A DNA stretch of 59,433 nt from Flavobacterium sp. GTDB taxonomy: Bacteria > Bacteroidota > Bacteroidia > Flavobacteriales > Flavobacteriaceae. Position 1 is the stretch's first letter. Each line of letters starts with the position of its first letter. Shown one piece after another: positions 10,347-18,693 of this stretch. The stretch spans positions 1-59,433 of the forward strand of contig NZ_JAIXSL010000023.1 in the NCBI RefSeq assembly GCF_027484705.1. The letters are read 5' to 3'. A program made the position numbers and the translations under genes. The notes under the pieces were generated by a model that saw nothing but the letters and a program-made list of their open reading frames with translations, searched no databases and was not told where the DNA came from.

Positions 10347-11237
10347 ATGATTACCATAAGAAAATATGCAGCAATCGATATTGGTTCCAATGCCATGCGA
10401 TTGCTTGTTACCAATGTTGTCGAAGAAAAAGGCCAACCGACGCATTTCAGCAAAAGTGCCTTGGTGCGGCTTCCGATTCGTTTGGGTCAGGATGCTTTTA
10501 CGATGGGGGAAATTTCGGAAGAGAATATCGGGCGTATGGTCGATGCTATGAAAGCTTATAAACTGTTGATGAAAATTCACAAGGTCGAAAGGTATGCAGC
10601 CTTGGCTACTTCAGCAATGCGTGAAGCTGAAAACCGCGATGACGTGATTCGTATCATTCAGGAACAAGCCGACATAAAAATTGATATCATCGACGGAAAA
10701 ACCGAAGCGGCAATCATTGCGTCCACCGATCTGCATCATCTTTTGGAAACTGAACAAACTTATTTATATGTAGATGTCGGCGGTGGAAGTACCGAATTTT
10801 CTTTGTTTTCAAATGCTACAATGGTCGCTTCCAAATCGTTCAAAATCGGTACCGTTCGTTTGCTTAATGAAATGGTCAACGATATCGTTTGGGAAGAAAT
10901 CGAAAAATGGATCAAAACCCACACGCGTGATTTCCATGATGTCATCTTAATCGGTTCGGGCGGAAACATCAATAAATTGTTCAAGATGTCGGGCAAGCAG
11001 CAGGACAAACCGCTGTCTTATCAATATGTCACTAAACGGTATAATTTCTTAAATTCGATGACTTACGAACAGCGCGTTTCAGAACTCGGATTGAACCCTG
11101 ACCGTGCCGACGTTATTGTGCTCGCGACCAAAATCTATCTCAATGCGATGAAATGGAGCGGTGCCAAAAAAATCTTCGTCCCAAAAATCGGATTGTCTGA
11201 TGGAATCATCAAAGCGATGTATTACGGAAAAATATAA
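10347..11237 (+). CDS. ppx: Exopolyphosphatase / Ppx-GppA family phosphatase
   Basis: 296 residues, the short form with only the two actin-like ASKHA domains and no C-terminal HD domain. Visible signatures are the phosphate-1 loop AAIDIGSNAMRLLV (8-21), ALATSAMREAEN (85-96), the second nucleotide-binding loop YVDVGGGSTEFSLF (141-154) and ILIGSGGNINKLFK. The family removes terminal phosphate from polyphosphate and in some members hydrolyses pppGpp; sequence alone does not separate these. It sits directly after ppk1 and two bases before the TMEM175-like gene. Confidence 0.93.
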   Translation: MITIRKYAAIDIGSNAMRLLVTNVVEEKGQPTHFSKSALVRLPIRLGQDAFTMGEISEENIGRMVDAMKAYKLLMKIHKVERYAALATSAMREAENRDDVIRIIQEQADIKIDIIDGKTEAAIIASTDLHHLLETEQTYLYVDVGGGSTEFSLFSNATMVASKSFKIGTVRLLNEMVNDIVWEEIEKWIKTHTRDFHDVILIGSGGNINKLFKMSGKQQDKPLSYQYVTKRYNFLNSMTYEQRVSELGLNPDRADVIVLATKIYLNAMKWSGAKKIFVPKIGLSDGIIKAMYYGKI

Positions 11238-11239
11238 AC

Positions 11240-11812
11240 ATGAATAAAAACCGTCTCGAAGCCTTCAGTGATGGCGTGATGGCCATCATCCTGACCATTA
11301 TGGTGCTTGAAATTAAAGTTCCTGAAGGTCATGATTTCGCGACGCTGCAAAAAGTGTTTCCGATTTTTCTGAGTTACATCCTGAGTTTCATCTACATCGG
11401 AATTTACTGGAACAACCACCACCATATGCTGCACAGCATGACCAAAGTCAATGGGAAAATTCTTTGGGCGAACCTGCATTTGTTGTTTTGGTTATCGCTG
11501 GTTCCAGTCGCTACAGGTTGGATCGGGGAAACCCATTTCGCAAAAATACCGATGGCGCTTTACGGTTTTATGCTTTTGATGGCAGGCGTTGCATATTATA
11601 TTTTGCAGGGCATCATCATCAAAAGTCAAGGAGAAAATTCGTTACTTAAAAAAGCGATCGGAAAAGATATTAAAGGAAATGCTTCACCCATCTTATATGT
11701 TATTGGAATCGCCTTTTCTTTTTATAGTGAATGGTTGGCTGGCGCTGTGTATATTTTTGTGGCCCTGATGTGGTTGGTTCCCGACAAAAGAATCGAAAGA
11801 GTCATCGAATAA
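11240..11812 (+). CDS. TMEM175-family (DUF1211) potassium channel-like membrane protein
   Basis: 190 residues, matching the single-repeat bacterial TMEM175 proteins. The family hallmark is at the N-terminus: NRLEAFSDGVMAIILTIMVLEIKVP contains the R..AFSDGV.AI..T motif that lines the pore in this K+-selective family. The remainder is hydrophobic with about six membrane segments and a short His-rich loop (NNHHHMLHS). Position right behind ppk1 and ppx suggests that counter-ion (K+) movement may be linked to polyphosphate turnover, but that is speculation. The gene ends two bases before the 3' end of the converging dnaX. Confidence 0.88.
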   Translation: MNKNRLEAFSDGVMAIILTIMVLEIKVPEGHDFATLQKVFPIFLSYILSFIYIGIYWNNHHHMLHSMTKVNGKILWANLHLLFWLSLVPVATGWIGETHFAKIPMALYGFMLLMAGVAYYILQGIIIKSQGENSLLKKAIGKDIKGNASPILYVIGIAFSFYSEWLAGAVYIFVALMWLVPDKRIERVIE

Positions 11813-11814
11813 TA

Positions 11815-13526
11815 TTAACTGATGTCCAAGCCGAAAGTATTTCTGAGCACTTCAATCGCCGGATTGATTTCGTGCAATCTGTTATAGCGATCTTGGTTGT
11901 TGTAGCTTTTTTTAGTTTCCATTTTTTCATTAACGATGACTTCAATCGTAATGTCGTGGTTGTGCAAATGCCCTTTGAGATAACCAAGCAATCCTAATTT
12001 TTCGGTCTCGAAATCAATTTTGGAACCTTCGTTAGGCAACTCTAAAGTAATCGCTGTTCCATTCAAAACAGGATCATTAATCAGTAACAACGATTCCATA
12101 ATCTTCGAACCTTTGTCACCCAATTTCTGAGCGTATTTGTTCCAATGCAAAAGCATGTCGGTTTCGTTGAACGCTTCAGTAGGCAAGTGCACAGTTTCCT
12201 TTATAACGGATTTTGTAGATTCCTGCAATTCTCTTTTCGCACGAATGCTCGACAGTGAAAGTGCCGAAACCTTAGGCGCACTGTCGGTATCAGGTTTTGG
12301 AATGTTTGGAGCTGCAACAACTGTAATTTCTGCAACAGTTTCCGGTTTGGATTCGGGTGTTGGTACTGGCGTAACCTCAATAACTTCGGGAGCTTCGACA
12401 GCCAATTCTAAAACACGTCCGTAAAAATATTTGGGCGGGATTATATAGCCGTCAACTTTTTTTTTTCTCCATCATAAGTGATAGAGGCCAATTGCATGAG
12501 GCAAAGTTCTACAAGCAAACGCTGGTTTTGCGAGGTTTTGAATTTCAAATCACAATCATTCGCAAGCTCGATGCCCTCTAACAAAAATTCCTGTGAGGTT
12601 TTCTGAGATTGAACTGCGTATAATTTCTGGACATGTTCCCCAACTTCAAGCAAAGACAAAGTCGATGGCGTTTTGCTGACGAGTAAATCCCTGAAATGCG
12701 AAGCGAGTCCGGCAATAAAATGATGTCCGTCAAAACCTTTTGATAGGATTTCGTTGTATGCCATCAGCACATCGGGAATCTTATTTTCGATGATCAAATC
12801 AGTCATCGTAATGTAAGTTTCGTAATCAAGTACGCTCAAATTTTCCGTAACTGCTTGTCTCGTCAGGTTGTTGCCGCAATAAGAAACCACGCGGTCAAAA
12901 ATCGATAAGGCGTCGCGCATCGCACCGTCGGCTTTCTGCGCAATGATATGCAGCGCATCGTCTTCGAAGCTTACACCTTGACTTTGGGCCACTTCGGCAA
13001 GATGTTCTTTGGCGTCCTTCACCGTGATGCGTTTGAAATCGAAAATCTGGCAACGCGATAAAATCGTCGGAATGATTTTGTGTTTTTCGGTAGTGGCGAG
13101 AATGAAAATCGCGTGTTTCGGCGGTTCTTCAAGCGTTTTCAGGAAAGCGTTGAAAGCGGCTGAAGACAACATATGCACCTCGTCGATAATGTATACTTTA
13201 TATTGTCCGGTTTGCGGTGGGATTCGAACTTGGTCTATTAGATTTCGGATATCATCCACAGAGTTGTTCGAAGCAGCATCAAGTTCAAACACATTAAAAG
13301 CAAAATCTTCATTCGGATCATCATAACCCGGCTGGTTAATTTTGCGCGCAAGGATTCTCGCACAGGTGGTTTTTCCAACACCTCTTGGGCCTGTAAACAA
13401 TAGGGCAGAAGCAAGGTGGTTGGTTTCTATGGCATTGAGCAAAGTGTTCGTAATGGCTTGCTGCCCGACAACATCTTTAAATGTTTGCGGTCGGTATTTG
13501 CGCGCCGATACTACAAATTGTTCCAT
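11815..13526 (-). CDS. dnaX: DNA polymerase III gamma/tau subunit, expressed across a -1 frameshift
   Basis: The zero frame runs from ATG 13526 to TAA at 12441 (361 residues). It contains the clamp-loader ATPase: Walker A GPRGVGKT (46-53), Walker B VYIIDEVHML, sensor/SRC motif LSRCQIFDF, then domain III. At a run of ten A (12457-12466 on this strand) a -1 shift enters a second open frame that continues to 11815 and gives a tau-like product of about 570 residues (357 + 213) with a Pro/Thr/Glu-rich linker and a C-terminal domain. The short product adds only Leu-Thr-Ala-Ile before its stop. The downstream frame has no ATG near its beginning, so it is not a separate gene. The zinc-module cysteines of E. 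coli DnaX are absent here. A TATATTTG -7 element lies at 13544-13551. A sequencing indel (true run of 11) is the alternative. Confidence 0.9.
12456..12470 (-). promoter_or_regulatory. dnaX slippery site (A AAA AAG, within an A10 run)
   Basis: Read on the minus strand, GGAG is followed by ten A and then G. In the zero frame the last codons are AAA AAG, preceded by A, so the heptamer A_AAA_AAG is exactly in the phase used by the E. coli dnaX -1 frameshift. Zero-frame stop is five codons past the AAG; the -1 frame stays open for 213 codons. The GGAG lies only four bases before the heptamer. No clear downstream stem-loop is visible. Confidence 0.7.
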
Positions 13527-13543
13527 AGTTTTTTATTGGAGCA

Positions 13544-13551
13544 CAAATATA
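13544..13551 (-). promoter_or_regulatory. Probable -7 element of the dnaX promoter
   Basis: TATATTTG on the minus strand, 17 bases before the dnaX ATG, matches TAnnTTTG. I see no TTG at the right distance for a -33 element, so the call rests on the -7 box and location. Confidence 0.4.
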
Positions 13552-13623
13552 GTTTTTTTGTTGGTTTTGTGATTTGGTTATTTGGGGTTTTCGGGAAAAG
13601 TTTTCCACAAGAACTTCATTCAC

Positions 13624-13947
13624 TCAATTTGGTTCAATGTTTTTTTCTGCTCTGCCTTTGATGCTGAGTTCGTTGAGCGCCATCGCCGCGCTGTTGTCCG
13701 TAAAAGCCGATAAACCTGCAACGAAAACGCCTTTTTCTCCTGTTGTGGTCGATTTGATTCCAAACACCGTCACTTCATCGCCGGGATCGCTATCGCCTTC
13801 ATAACGATACACATGCACGATTTCGAATTCATCCGGATTGTTGATGATGCGGCTTTCAAGGAGGTTAAAATCCACAGTGAAACCTTTTTCATTGAGTTCT
13901 TCAAGCGCTTTGGTAGCGGTGGCGTAGTGATACATTTGCGTGTCCAT
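13624..13947 (-). CDS. Small conserved Bacteroidota protein (family often labelled phosphoribosylpyrophosphate synthetase)
   Basis: 107 residues starting [26 protein letters not shown]. The pattern of an N-terminal helix with KGFTVDFNL, a central [21 protein letters not shown] and a C-terminal [13 protein letters not shown] matches a small family that databases often name phosphoribosylpyrophosphate synthetase in Bacteroidota. I see none of the PRPP-binding or ATP-binding motifs of real PRPP synthetases, so that label is probably wrong and the function unknown. It is soluble, acidic and not secreted. It stands alone between dnaX, which is downstream on the same strand, and rnpB, which is divergent. 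Confidence 0.75.
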   Translation of the reverse strand: MDTQMYHYATATKALEELNEKGFTVDFNLLESRIINNPDEFEIVHVYRYEGDSDPGDEVTVFGIKSTTTGEKGVFVAGLSAFTDNSAAMALNELSIKGRAEKNIEPN

Positions 13948-14068
13948 GATTTATATTTTTGGTGGTTATTTAATATGTTTTAAAATTACTTCTTAAAGCG
14001 CAGTGCGCGTTTACAGAATTTGCACGGAATGTTGCAAGATTAGCCAGCTAGGAACCGGTAAAATGTCG

Positions 14069-14076
14069 TAAGTTTG
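14069..14076 (+). promoter_or_regulatory. -7 element of the rnpB promoter
   Basis: TAAGTTTG matches TAnnTTTG and lies just before the first base-paired nucleotide of RNase P RNA (14081), the spacing expected if the transcript begins there. No TTG is found at -33. Confidence 0.45.
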
Positions 14077-14078
14077 CG

Positions 14079-14385
14079 CCGCAGACCGCCTTATCGCTGT
14101 TCAGCAATGAAGAGAGGAAAGTCCGGACACCATAGAGAAGCATAGCGGGTAACGCCCGTCCGTCGCGAGATGAGGACCAGTGCAACAGAAAGTATGTACA
14201 GTTCGGCTGTAGTGAAACCAGGTAAACTCTATGCGGTGAAATTTCAAGTATATCGGCATTTAAGGGTTTCTCGCCCGTTGCCGAAGGGTAGAAAGATAGA
14301 GCGTATGAGTAATTTTGCGCCTAGATAAATGATAAGGGCTTCGCTTGCGGAGTACAGAATCCGGCTTACAGGTCTGCTTTTTTTT
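14079..14385 (+). ncRNA. rnpB: RNase P RNA, bacterial class A
   Basis: The catalytic RNA of RNase P, which matures tRNA 5' ends. The universal P4/J segment GAGGAAAGTCCGGAC is at about 14111-14125, a second conserved block (ACAGAA near 14183) precedes AGTGAAACCAGGTAAA, and the 3' part has AGAATCCGGCTTACAG. Helix P1 is visible and perfect: GCAGACC at 14081-14087 pairs with GGTCTGC at 14371-14377. A run of T at 14378-14385 follows immediately and probably ends transcription. Length near 300 is normal. The 5' limit is inferred from P1 and the -7 box. Confidence 0.95.
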
Positions 14386-14408
14386 CTTTTAAGGTTCTAA
14401 GTTTTTTT

Positions 14409-14488
14409 AGGAGCCGGGAACCTGCTCTTCGCTTTTATCTTTTATGGCGAACGCCGCCACAAAAGGATAGCCGCTGCGATCAGGGCTA
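14409..14488 (+). repeat. Interspersed ~80-bp intergenic repeat, family 1, copy A
   Basis: Same element as at 15962-16043 and, inverted, at 18564-18645 and 30346-30428. Order: AGGAGC, CCTGCT, ATCTTTT, GCGAACGCCG, CACAAAAGGAT, GC(T/A)G..ATCAGGGCTAG. The centre is an inverted repeat (TATCTTTT..GCCG / CCGGCACAAAAGGATA in better copies). This is the most diverged copy. It lies between the converging rnpB and rsmD. Confidence 0.8.
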
Positions 14489-14529
14489 GCGTCTGGATTC
14501 CAAACAATACAATCTTCTAATCTTATTGT

Positions 14530-15084
14530 CTATTCTTCTTCTGCAGGATTGATTTCAAAAAAACTAAAAATCGAACCGCCATAACTTTTCTTAAACGAAA
14601 AATGTTCCAGATGGTCGAGCTTCGTGTATTTCGAATGTTCGATAATCATCATGCCTTCTGCATCCAATAAATTATTCTGGAATACCGCAACCACAATACT
14701 CTCAAAAGTTTTCTGGTCGAAACCGTAAGGCGGATCGGCGAAGATAATGTCGTAAACTGAATTGCATCTACCGATATATTGCAGCACATCGCTTTTGATT
14801 GCGGCAATATTGAAGTCGAATTCCGCAGCAGTTTGCTTGATGAATTTCACGCAACCGAAATCCGCATCGACACTCGTGATGTTCTGGCTGCCGCGCGAAG
14901 CAAACTCATAACTGATGTTGCCCGTTCCCGAGAAAAGGTCGAGCACTTTGAGTTCATCAAAATTGAAATGGTTGTTGAGCACGTTGAACAACGCCTCTTT
15001 GCTCATGTCGGTCGTTGGGCGAACCGGAAGGTTTTTGGGTGCTGAAATGCGTCGGCCTTTGAATTTCCCGGATATGATTCTCAC
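14530..15084 (-). CDS. rsmD: 16S rRNA (guanine966-N2)-methyltransferase
   Basis: 184 residues, normal for RsmD, which methylates G966 of 16S rRNA using S-adenosylmethionine during 30S assembly. Diagnostic features are the N-terminal MRIISGKFKGRRISAP, RPTTDMSKEALFNVL, the SAM loop VLDLFSGTGN (47-56) and the catalytic DPPY (117-120). The start ATG overlaps the stop of the upstream DUF3822 gene by four bases, implying translational coupling. The RsmD-DUF3822 pair is a frequent Bacteroidota arrangement. Confidence 0.96.
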   Translation of the reverse strand: MRIISGKFKGRRISAPKNLPVRPTTDMSKEALFNVLNNHFNFDELKVLDLFSGTGNISYEFASRGSQNITSVDADFGCVKFIKQTAAEFDFNIAAIKSDVLQYIGRCNSVYDIIFADPPYGFDQKTFESIVVAVFQNNLLDAEGMMIIEHSKYTKLDHLEHFSFKKSYGGSIFSFFEINPAEEE

Positions 15085-15890
15085 GATTGGAACAGGATAA
15101 AATGCTTCAGATTCTCAGCCGTAGAAAAAGTATTGTTGGCTTGCAAATCCGCGATATCAAAAATCGAAACATTGCGGATGTATTTGTAAGCTATTTTAAA
15201 GTAAGCATCGTCCTCATTAATGTCGCCTATAAATTCAAGCCTGAAACTTTCAGGATTCATATTGAGCTGTTCTGCCGTAAAAAGCAAATAGTAAATCAGA
15301 TCTTCCGGCGTTTTGTAATCGAAAGAATTGAACAGCATCAGATGTTGGTTCTGCACGATGATAATCTCAAAATGGTTTTTGGCCATATGCACGAACATGC
15401 GTTTGTCATCGACATTCTTAGAAAGATCAAGTAGTCTTGACACTAAAATCGTATGCACATGTTTATAAGCCAAGCTTCCGAAATGGTTTTCAAAAATTTC
15501 GTTGATGGTTGTGTAAGGAACATACACCGTATTCATTGAGTAAGTCGACAAAGTATCAAAGGCAAAAAAATCCGTCTCAAAAACTTTCGTATTATACTGC
15601 ATATAACTGCCAAGATACTGCTCATCGAACAACGCTTCCGGAACAAAAGTCGCCAGATTGTTCTCATGCAACACGACCACTTCATCGTAAGCTTCCTGAA
15701 AAGCCGGGTTTTCATGCAGCGTTGTTTTCACGGCTTCTTCCACCTGATTGCCTTCAAAAGCCACTTCGTCGACCGAAAGGATTTTGTGGTTCAGCGTGTC
15801 GAAACTGCTAAAAACCATACCGCTGGCCGAAACCTGAACGGTCAGTTTTTTGTATTTTTTTTCCGTGATGTTGGCTGCATTCACTAACAT
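15081..15890 (-). CDS. DUF3822 family protein
   Basis: 269 residues. The N-terminus ITEKKYKKLTVQVSASGMVFSSFD, the central FVPEALFDEQYLGSYMQYNT and the C-terminal half with YYLLFTAEQLNMNPESFRLEFIGDI match DUF3822, a Bacteroidota family with an actin-like/ASKHA-type fold whose role is not established. There is no signal peptide or membrane segment. The stop overlaps the rsmD start by four bases, so the two are one operon and the protein may assist ribosome maturation; that is context only. The start ATG at 15890 precedes the conserved N-terminus with little room for alternatives. Confidence 0.85.
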   Translation of the reverse strand: MLVNAANITEKKYKKLTVQVSASGMVFSSFDTLNHKILSVDEVAFEGNQVEEAVKTTLHENPAFQEAYDEVVVLHENNLATFVPEALFDEQYLGSYMQYNTKVFETDFFAFDTLSTYSMNTVYVPYTTINEIFENHFGSLAYKHVHTILVSRLLDLSKNVDDKRMFVHMAKNHFEIIIVQNQHLMLFNSFDYKTPEDLIYYLLFTAEQLNMNPESFRLEFIGDINEDDAYFKIAYKYIRNVSIFDIADLQANNTFSTAENLKHFILFQS

Positions 15891-15961
15891 AAGCTTTCGT
15901 CCGCTTTTTAAATCGAACTGGACAAACTTACAATTTTTTTGATTGATTTTGCTATTTTTTT

Positions 15962-16043
15962 AGGAGCTTAATCCTGCTGTTCGTTCCTATCTTTTGCGCC
16001 GAACGCCGGCACAAAAGGATAACCACTGCCATCAGGGCTAGGG
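15962..16043 (+). repeat. Interspersed ~80-bp intergenic repeat, family 1, copy B
   Basis: Nearly identical in core to copies C and D: AGGAGC..AATCCTGCTGT, TATCTTTTGCGCCG, AACG, CCGGCACAAAAGGATA, CC..TGCCATCAGGGCTAGGG. The central arms can form a hairpin of about 14 pairs with a 4-base loop. It lies between the divergent DUF3822 and 16123-17043 genes, so it does not act only as a terminator. Confidence 0.85.
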
Positions 16044-16096
16044 TTATTGGTTTCAATTTAATGATCGATTTTCTAATTCCAACCGGAATATTATTT

Positions 16097-16104
16097 TAGA
16101 TTTG
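16097..16104 (+). promoter_or_regulatory. Probable -7 element before the T9SS type A gene
   Basis: TAGATTTG matches TAnnTTTG and lies 18 bases before the ATG at 16123. No clear TTG at -33. Confidence 0.4.
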
Positions 16105-16122
16105 TTTTAAAATCAGCTCCTC

Positions 16123-17043
16123 ATGAAAAGAATTACAATAGTATTATTGCTTTTGGTGTTCACATCACAAGCGCAGCCTGTTTTGAATGCTGCTGATTTC
16201 CCGACAGCATATTCGTTCAGAGCATACAGGGCAAATACCGCCGGATTTACGAACGGATCGGCAGGAGCCAATCAGGTTTGGGATTATTCTGCGATCAATA
16301 TAGTCGAAACCAACTATACAATCACCCGAATTCCTATAACGGAAATGCCATTTTATGAACAGTTCCCCGGTGCCAATTATTGCGAAACAAAGGATGACAA
16401 TGGCTATATATCATACAGCGCAATCAATCTGAACAGCAATACATTCGAATCTATGGGTTATGTTGATGGTAATCTAATTGTTCGTTATAGCGATACGAGC
16501 GTGGTATTTCAATTTCCATATACCTTTAATACAGTAATCAACGATACGCGTTTGGCTGATATGCCCGGAGCGACTCCGCAGTCCTATACCAGAACTTATG
16601 ATGCTTATGGCACGTTAATCACACCTTTTGGAACTTTCCCCGATGTCATCAGGCAAAAACTCGAAAGCGAAAACGCTACTGCATACATATGGATCGATTC
16701 CCACAACTTTCAGGTGATTCTTGCCGGAAGTTTTGACAATCCACAGATTTATTTTTATAAAGACACTACCAATTTAGGCGTTTCCCAAAATCAAAGTAAG
16801 GCTTTTTCAATGTATCCGAACCCCACAACCGATGCCGTTACGATTCACCAAAATGACATGGCTTTTAAAGTTCATTTTGTAACAGTTTGCGATGTTTCAG
16901 GGAAAGTTCTAATCGCTCACGAAATACTTGACGGAGATTTCAAAAGCTTCAGTCTTAAAGATTTTAGTCCGGGTTTGTATATCGTAAAAATTATCGATGC
17001 TGAAAATCAGGTTTTGCATACCCAAAAAATCATCAAACAATAA
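16123..17043 (+). CDS. Secreted protein with T9SS type A sorting domain
   Basis: 306 residues. A signal peptide (MKRITIVLLLLVFTSQAQ) is followed by a ~200-residue domain with no enzyme motif that I recognise (NGSAGANQVWDYSAIN, TFGTFPDVIRQKL), a layout common in secreted flavobacterial proteins of unknown function. The last ~75 residues, from FSMYPNPTTDAVTIH through DVSGKVL to FSPGLYIVKIID....QKIIKQ, are a type A Por secretion C-terminal domain, which directs export by T9SS and is normally removed at the surface. It is monocistronic, with a -7 box just upstream and repeat copy B before that. Confidence 0.9.
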   Translation: MKRITIVLLLLVFTSQAQPVLNAADFPTAYSFRAYRANTAGFTNGSAGANQVWDYSAINIVETNYTITRIPITEMPFYEQFPGANYCETKDDNGYISYSAINLNSNTFESMGYVDGNLIVRYSDTSVVFQFPYTFNTVINDTRLADMPGATPQSYTRTYDAYGTLITPFGTFPDVIRQKLESENATAYIWIDSHNFQVILAGSFDNPQIYFYKDTTNLGVSQNQSKAFSMYPNPTTDAVTIHQNDMAFKVHFVTVCDVSGKVLIAHEILDGDFKSFSLKDFSPGLYIVKIIDAENQVLHTQKIIKQ

Positions 17044-17044
17044 T

Positions 17045-17100
17045 TTTCTTTACGCCTTTGGGTCTTTGCGAGCCAAACTTTCCGTACTTTGCGGTGACAA
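17045..17100. repeat. Short degenerate intergenic repeat (CTTTGCG-type)
   Basis: The stretch holds CGCCTTTGGGTCTTTGCG and, 20 bases on, GTACTTTGCGGTGAC, i.e. repeated CTTTGCG words. It resembles the short dispersed motifs seen in many Bacteroidota intergenic regions. A related fragment with ACTCAGAAACTCAGCAACTC lies at 18671-18693 before kdsB. Only words are repeated, so the call is tentative. Confidence 0.3.
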
Positions 17101-17109
17101 AAATCCACC

Positions 17110-18540
17110 ATGAATTCCAGTAACTTCTACAGCATTCTCAAAAGAAATTTTCCGTTCCAGCCGACCACGAAACAGGATATTTTCTTCCAGATGATTGCGG
17201 AATTCATCACCAATAACAACAAGCACGAAATTTTCGTACTAAAAGGTTACGCTGGAACAGGAAAGACTACCGTAATCGCCACAATCGTCAACCATCTCGC
17301 GGAAATCAGGAAGAAATACGTTTTGCTCGCACCCACAGGACGCGCGGCAAAAGTCATTGCGAATTACTCGCACAAATCGGCTTTTACGATACACAAGAAA
17401 ATTTATTTTCCGAAGAAGAATTCGGGCGGTGGCATGAGTTTTACGATGAAACCGAACCAGCACAAAGACACGATTTTTATTGTCGATGAAGCTTCGATGA
17501 TTTCGGATGTGAATCAGGACACCAAACTCTACGAAAACGGTTCGTTGCTCGACGACCTGATTTCGTTTATTTATGCAGGAAGCAACTGTAAAATGATTCT
17601 GCTCGGCGATACCGCGCAGTTGCCACCAGTGAATCTGGCGCTTTCGCCCGCACTTGATATTGATGGTTTGGGATTGCATTACCAGAAAGAAATCTTTCAT
17701 ATCGAGCTTGATGAAGTCATGCGTCAGGAAGAAAATTCCGGGATTTTGTTCAATGCGACCGAATTGCGCGAAGTGCTCAAGGACGAACTTTTCGATACGT
17801 TCAAATTTCAGCTTCATGGTTTTCAGGATATCGTGCGATTGACTGATGGTTACGATATTCAGGATGCGATTCATTCCGCGTACAGCAATTATAGCATTGA
17901 GGAAACGGCTTTCATCGTGCGCTCGAACAAGCGGGCCAATGCCTACAACCAGCAAATCAGAACGAGAATTCTCGATAAGGAAAGCGAACTTTCTACGGGT
18001 GATTATTTGATGGTTGTCAAGAACAATTACTATTGGCTTAAGGAGAACGACGAAGCCGGTTTTATAGCCAACGGCGATATCATTGAAGTGATGCAAGTGT
18101 TCAACATCAAGGAATTGTACGGATTCAAATTCGCGAATGTCAAAATCCGCATGGTCGATTATCCCGATCAGAAACCTTTTGAAACCGTTTTACTTCTTGA
18201 TACGATCACGAGCGAATCGCCTTCATTGACTTACGAAGAATCGAACCGGTTGTATGAAGCCGTGATGGAAGATTACGAAAACGAAACCACGAAATACAAA
18301 CGCTTCCAGAAAGTGAAAGAGAACGAGTATTTCAATGCGCTTCAGGTGAAATTCTCTTATGCCATTACTTGTCACAAATCGCAGGGCGGCCAATGGAAAA
18401 CGGTGTTCATTGAACAGCCTTATTTGCCTGACGGCAACATTGACCGCGAGTATATTCGTTGGTTGTATACCGCCGTGACGCGTGCCAAAGACAAGTTGTA
18501 TTTGATTGGATTTAAGGACGAGAGTTTTTTGGAGGAATAG
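17110..18540 (+). CDS. RecD-like superfamily 1 DNA helicase
   Basis: 476 residues, a compact SF1B (RecD/Pif1-like) helicase. Motifs in order: Walker A GYAGTGKT (46-53), motif Ia APTGRAAK (74-81), DEAS box (VDEASMIS), motif III LLGDTAQLPPV, motif IV region ETAFIVRSNKRAN, motif V YAITCHKSQGGQW and motif VI YTAVTRAKDKLYLIG. It lacks the N-terminal domains of RecD2, so it is a minimal helicase, a form common in Flavobacteriia. It probably works in DNA repair or recombination. It is followed by repeat copy C and then kdsB on the same strand. Confidence 0.92.
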   Translation: MNSSNFYSILKRNFPFQPTTKQDIFFQMIAEFITNNNKHEIFVLKGYAGTGKTTVIATIVNHLAEIRKKYVLLAPTGRAAKVIANYSHKSAFTIHKKIYFPKKNSGGGMSFTMKPNQHKDTIFIVDEASMISDVNQDTKLYENGSLLDDLISFIYAGSNCKMILLGDTAQLPPVNLALSPALDIDGLGLHYQKEIFHIELDEVMRQEENSGILFNATELREVLKDELFDTFKFQLHGFQDIVRLTDGYDIQDAIHSAYSNYSIEETAFIVRSNKRANAYNQQIRTRILDKESELSTGDYLMVVKNNYYWLKENDEAGFIANGDIIEVMQVFNIKELYGFKFANVKIRMVDYPDQKPFETVLLLDTITSESPSLTYEESNRLYEAVMEDYENETTKYKRFQKVKENEYFNALQVKFSYAITCHKSQGGQWKTVFIEQPYLPDGNIDREYIRWLYTAVTRAKDKLYLIGFKDESFLEE

Positions 18541-18563
18541 CGTTTGTCTTGATTTACGAAAAA

Positions 18564-18645
18564 CCCTAGCCCTGATAGGAGCGAACATCCTTTTGTGCCG
18601 GGGTTCGGCGCAAAAGATAAAGCGTATAGCAGGTTTCAGCTTCTC
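18564..18645 (-). repeat. Interspersed ~80-bp intergenic repeat, family 1, copy C (inverted)
   Basis: Reads on the minus strand as copies A and B do on the plus strand. Plus-strand landmarks are CCCTAGCCCTGAT, ATCCTTTTGTGCCGGGG, TTCGGCGCAAAAGATA and AGCAGG. It fills the gap between the helicase and kdsB, which are transcribed in the same direction. Confidence 0.85.
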
Positions 18646-18693
18646 AAAAAGAAAAAAACGCAGTATCTTAGCCACTCAGAAACTCAGCAACTC

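Noticed and set aside
11815..12405. Separate gene starting at TTG 12405 for a 196-residue protein
   Set aside because: It is the tau-like C-terminal part of dnaX in the -1 frame. The frame stays open back to the slippery run, and no promoter or proper start is present.
14386..14490. Hairpin-forming region after rnpB considered as part of the RNA or a riboswitch
   Set aside because: RNase P helix P1 closes at 14377 and T residues follow. The region matches the dispersed family 1 repeat instead.
17239..18096. 285-codon open frame antisense to the helicase
   Set aside because: The sense frame has all helicase motifs in order. The antisense translation has no family motif and is rich in residues expected from a mirrored coding sequence.
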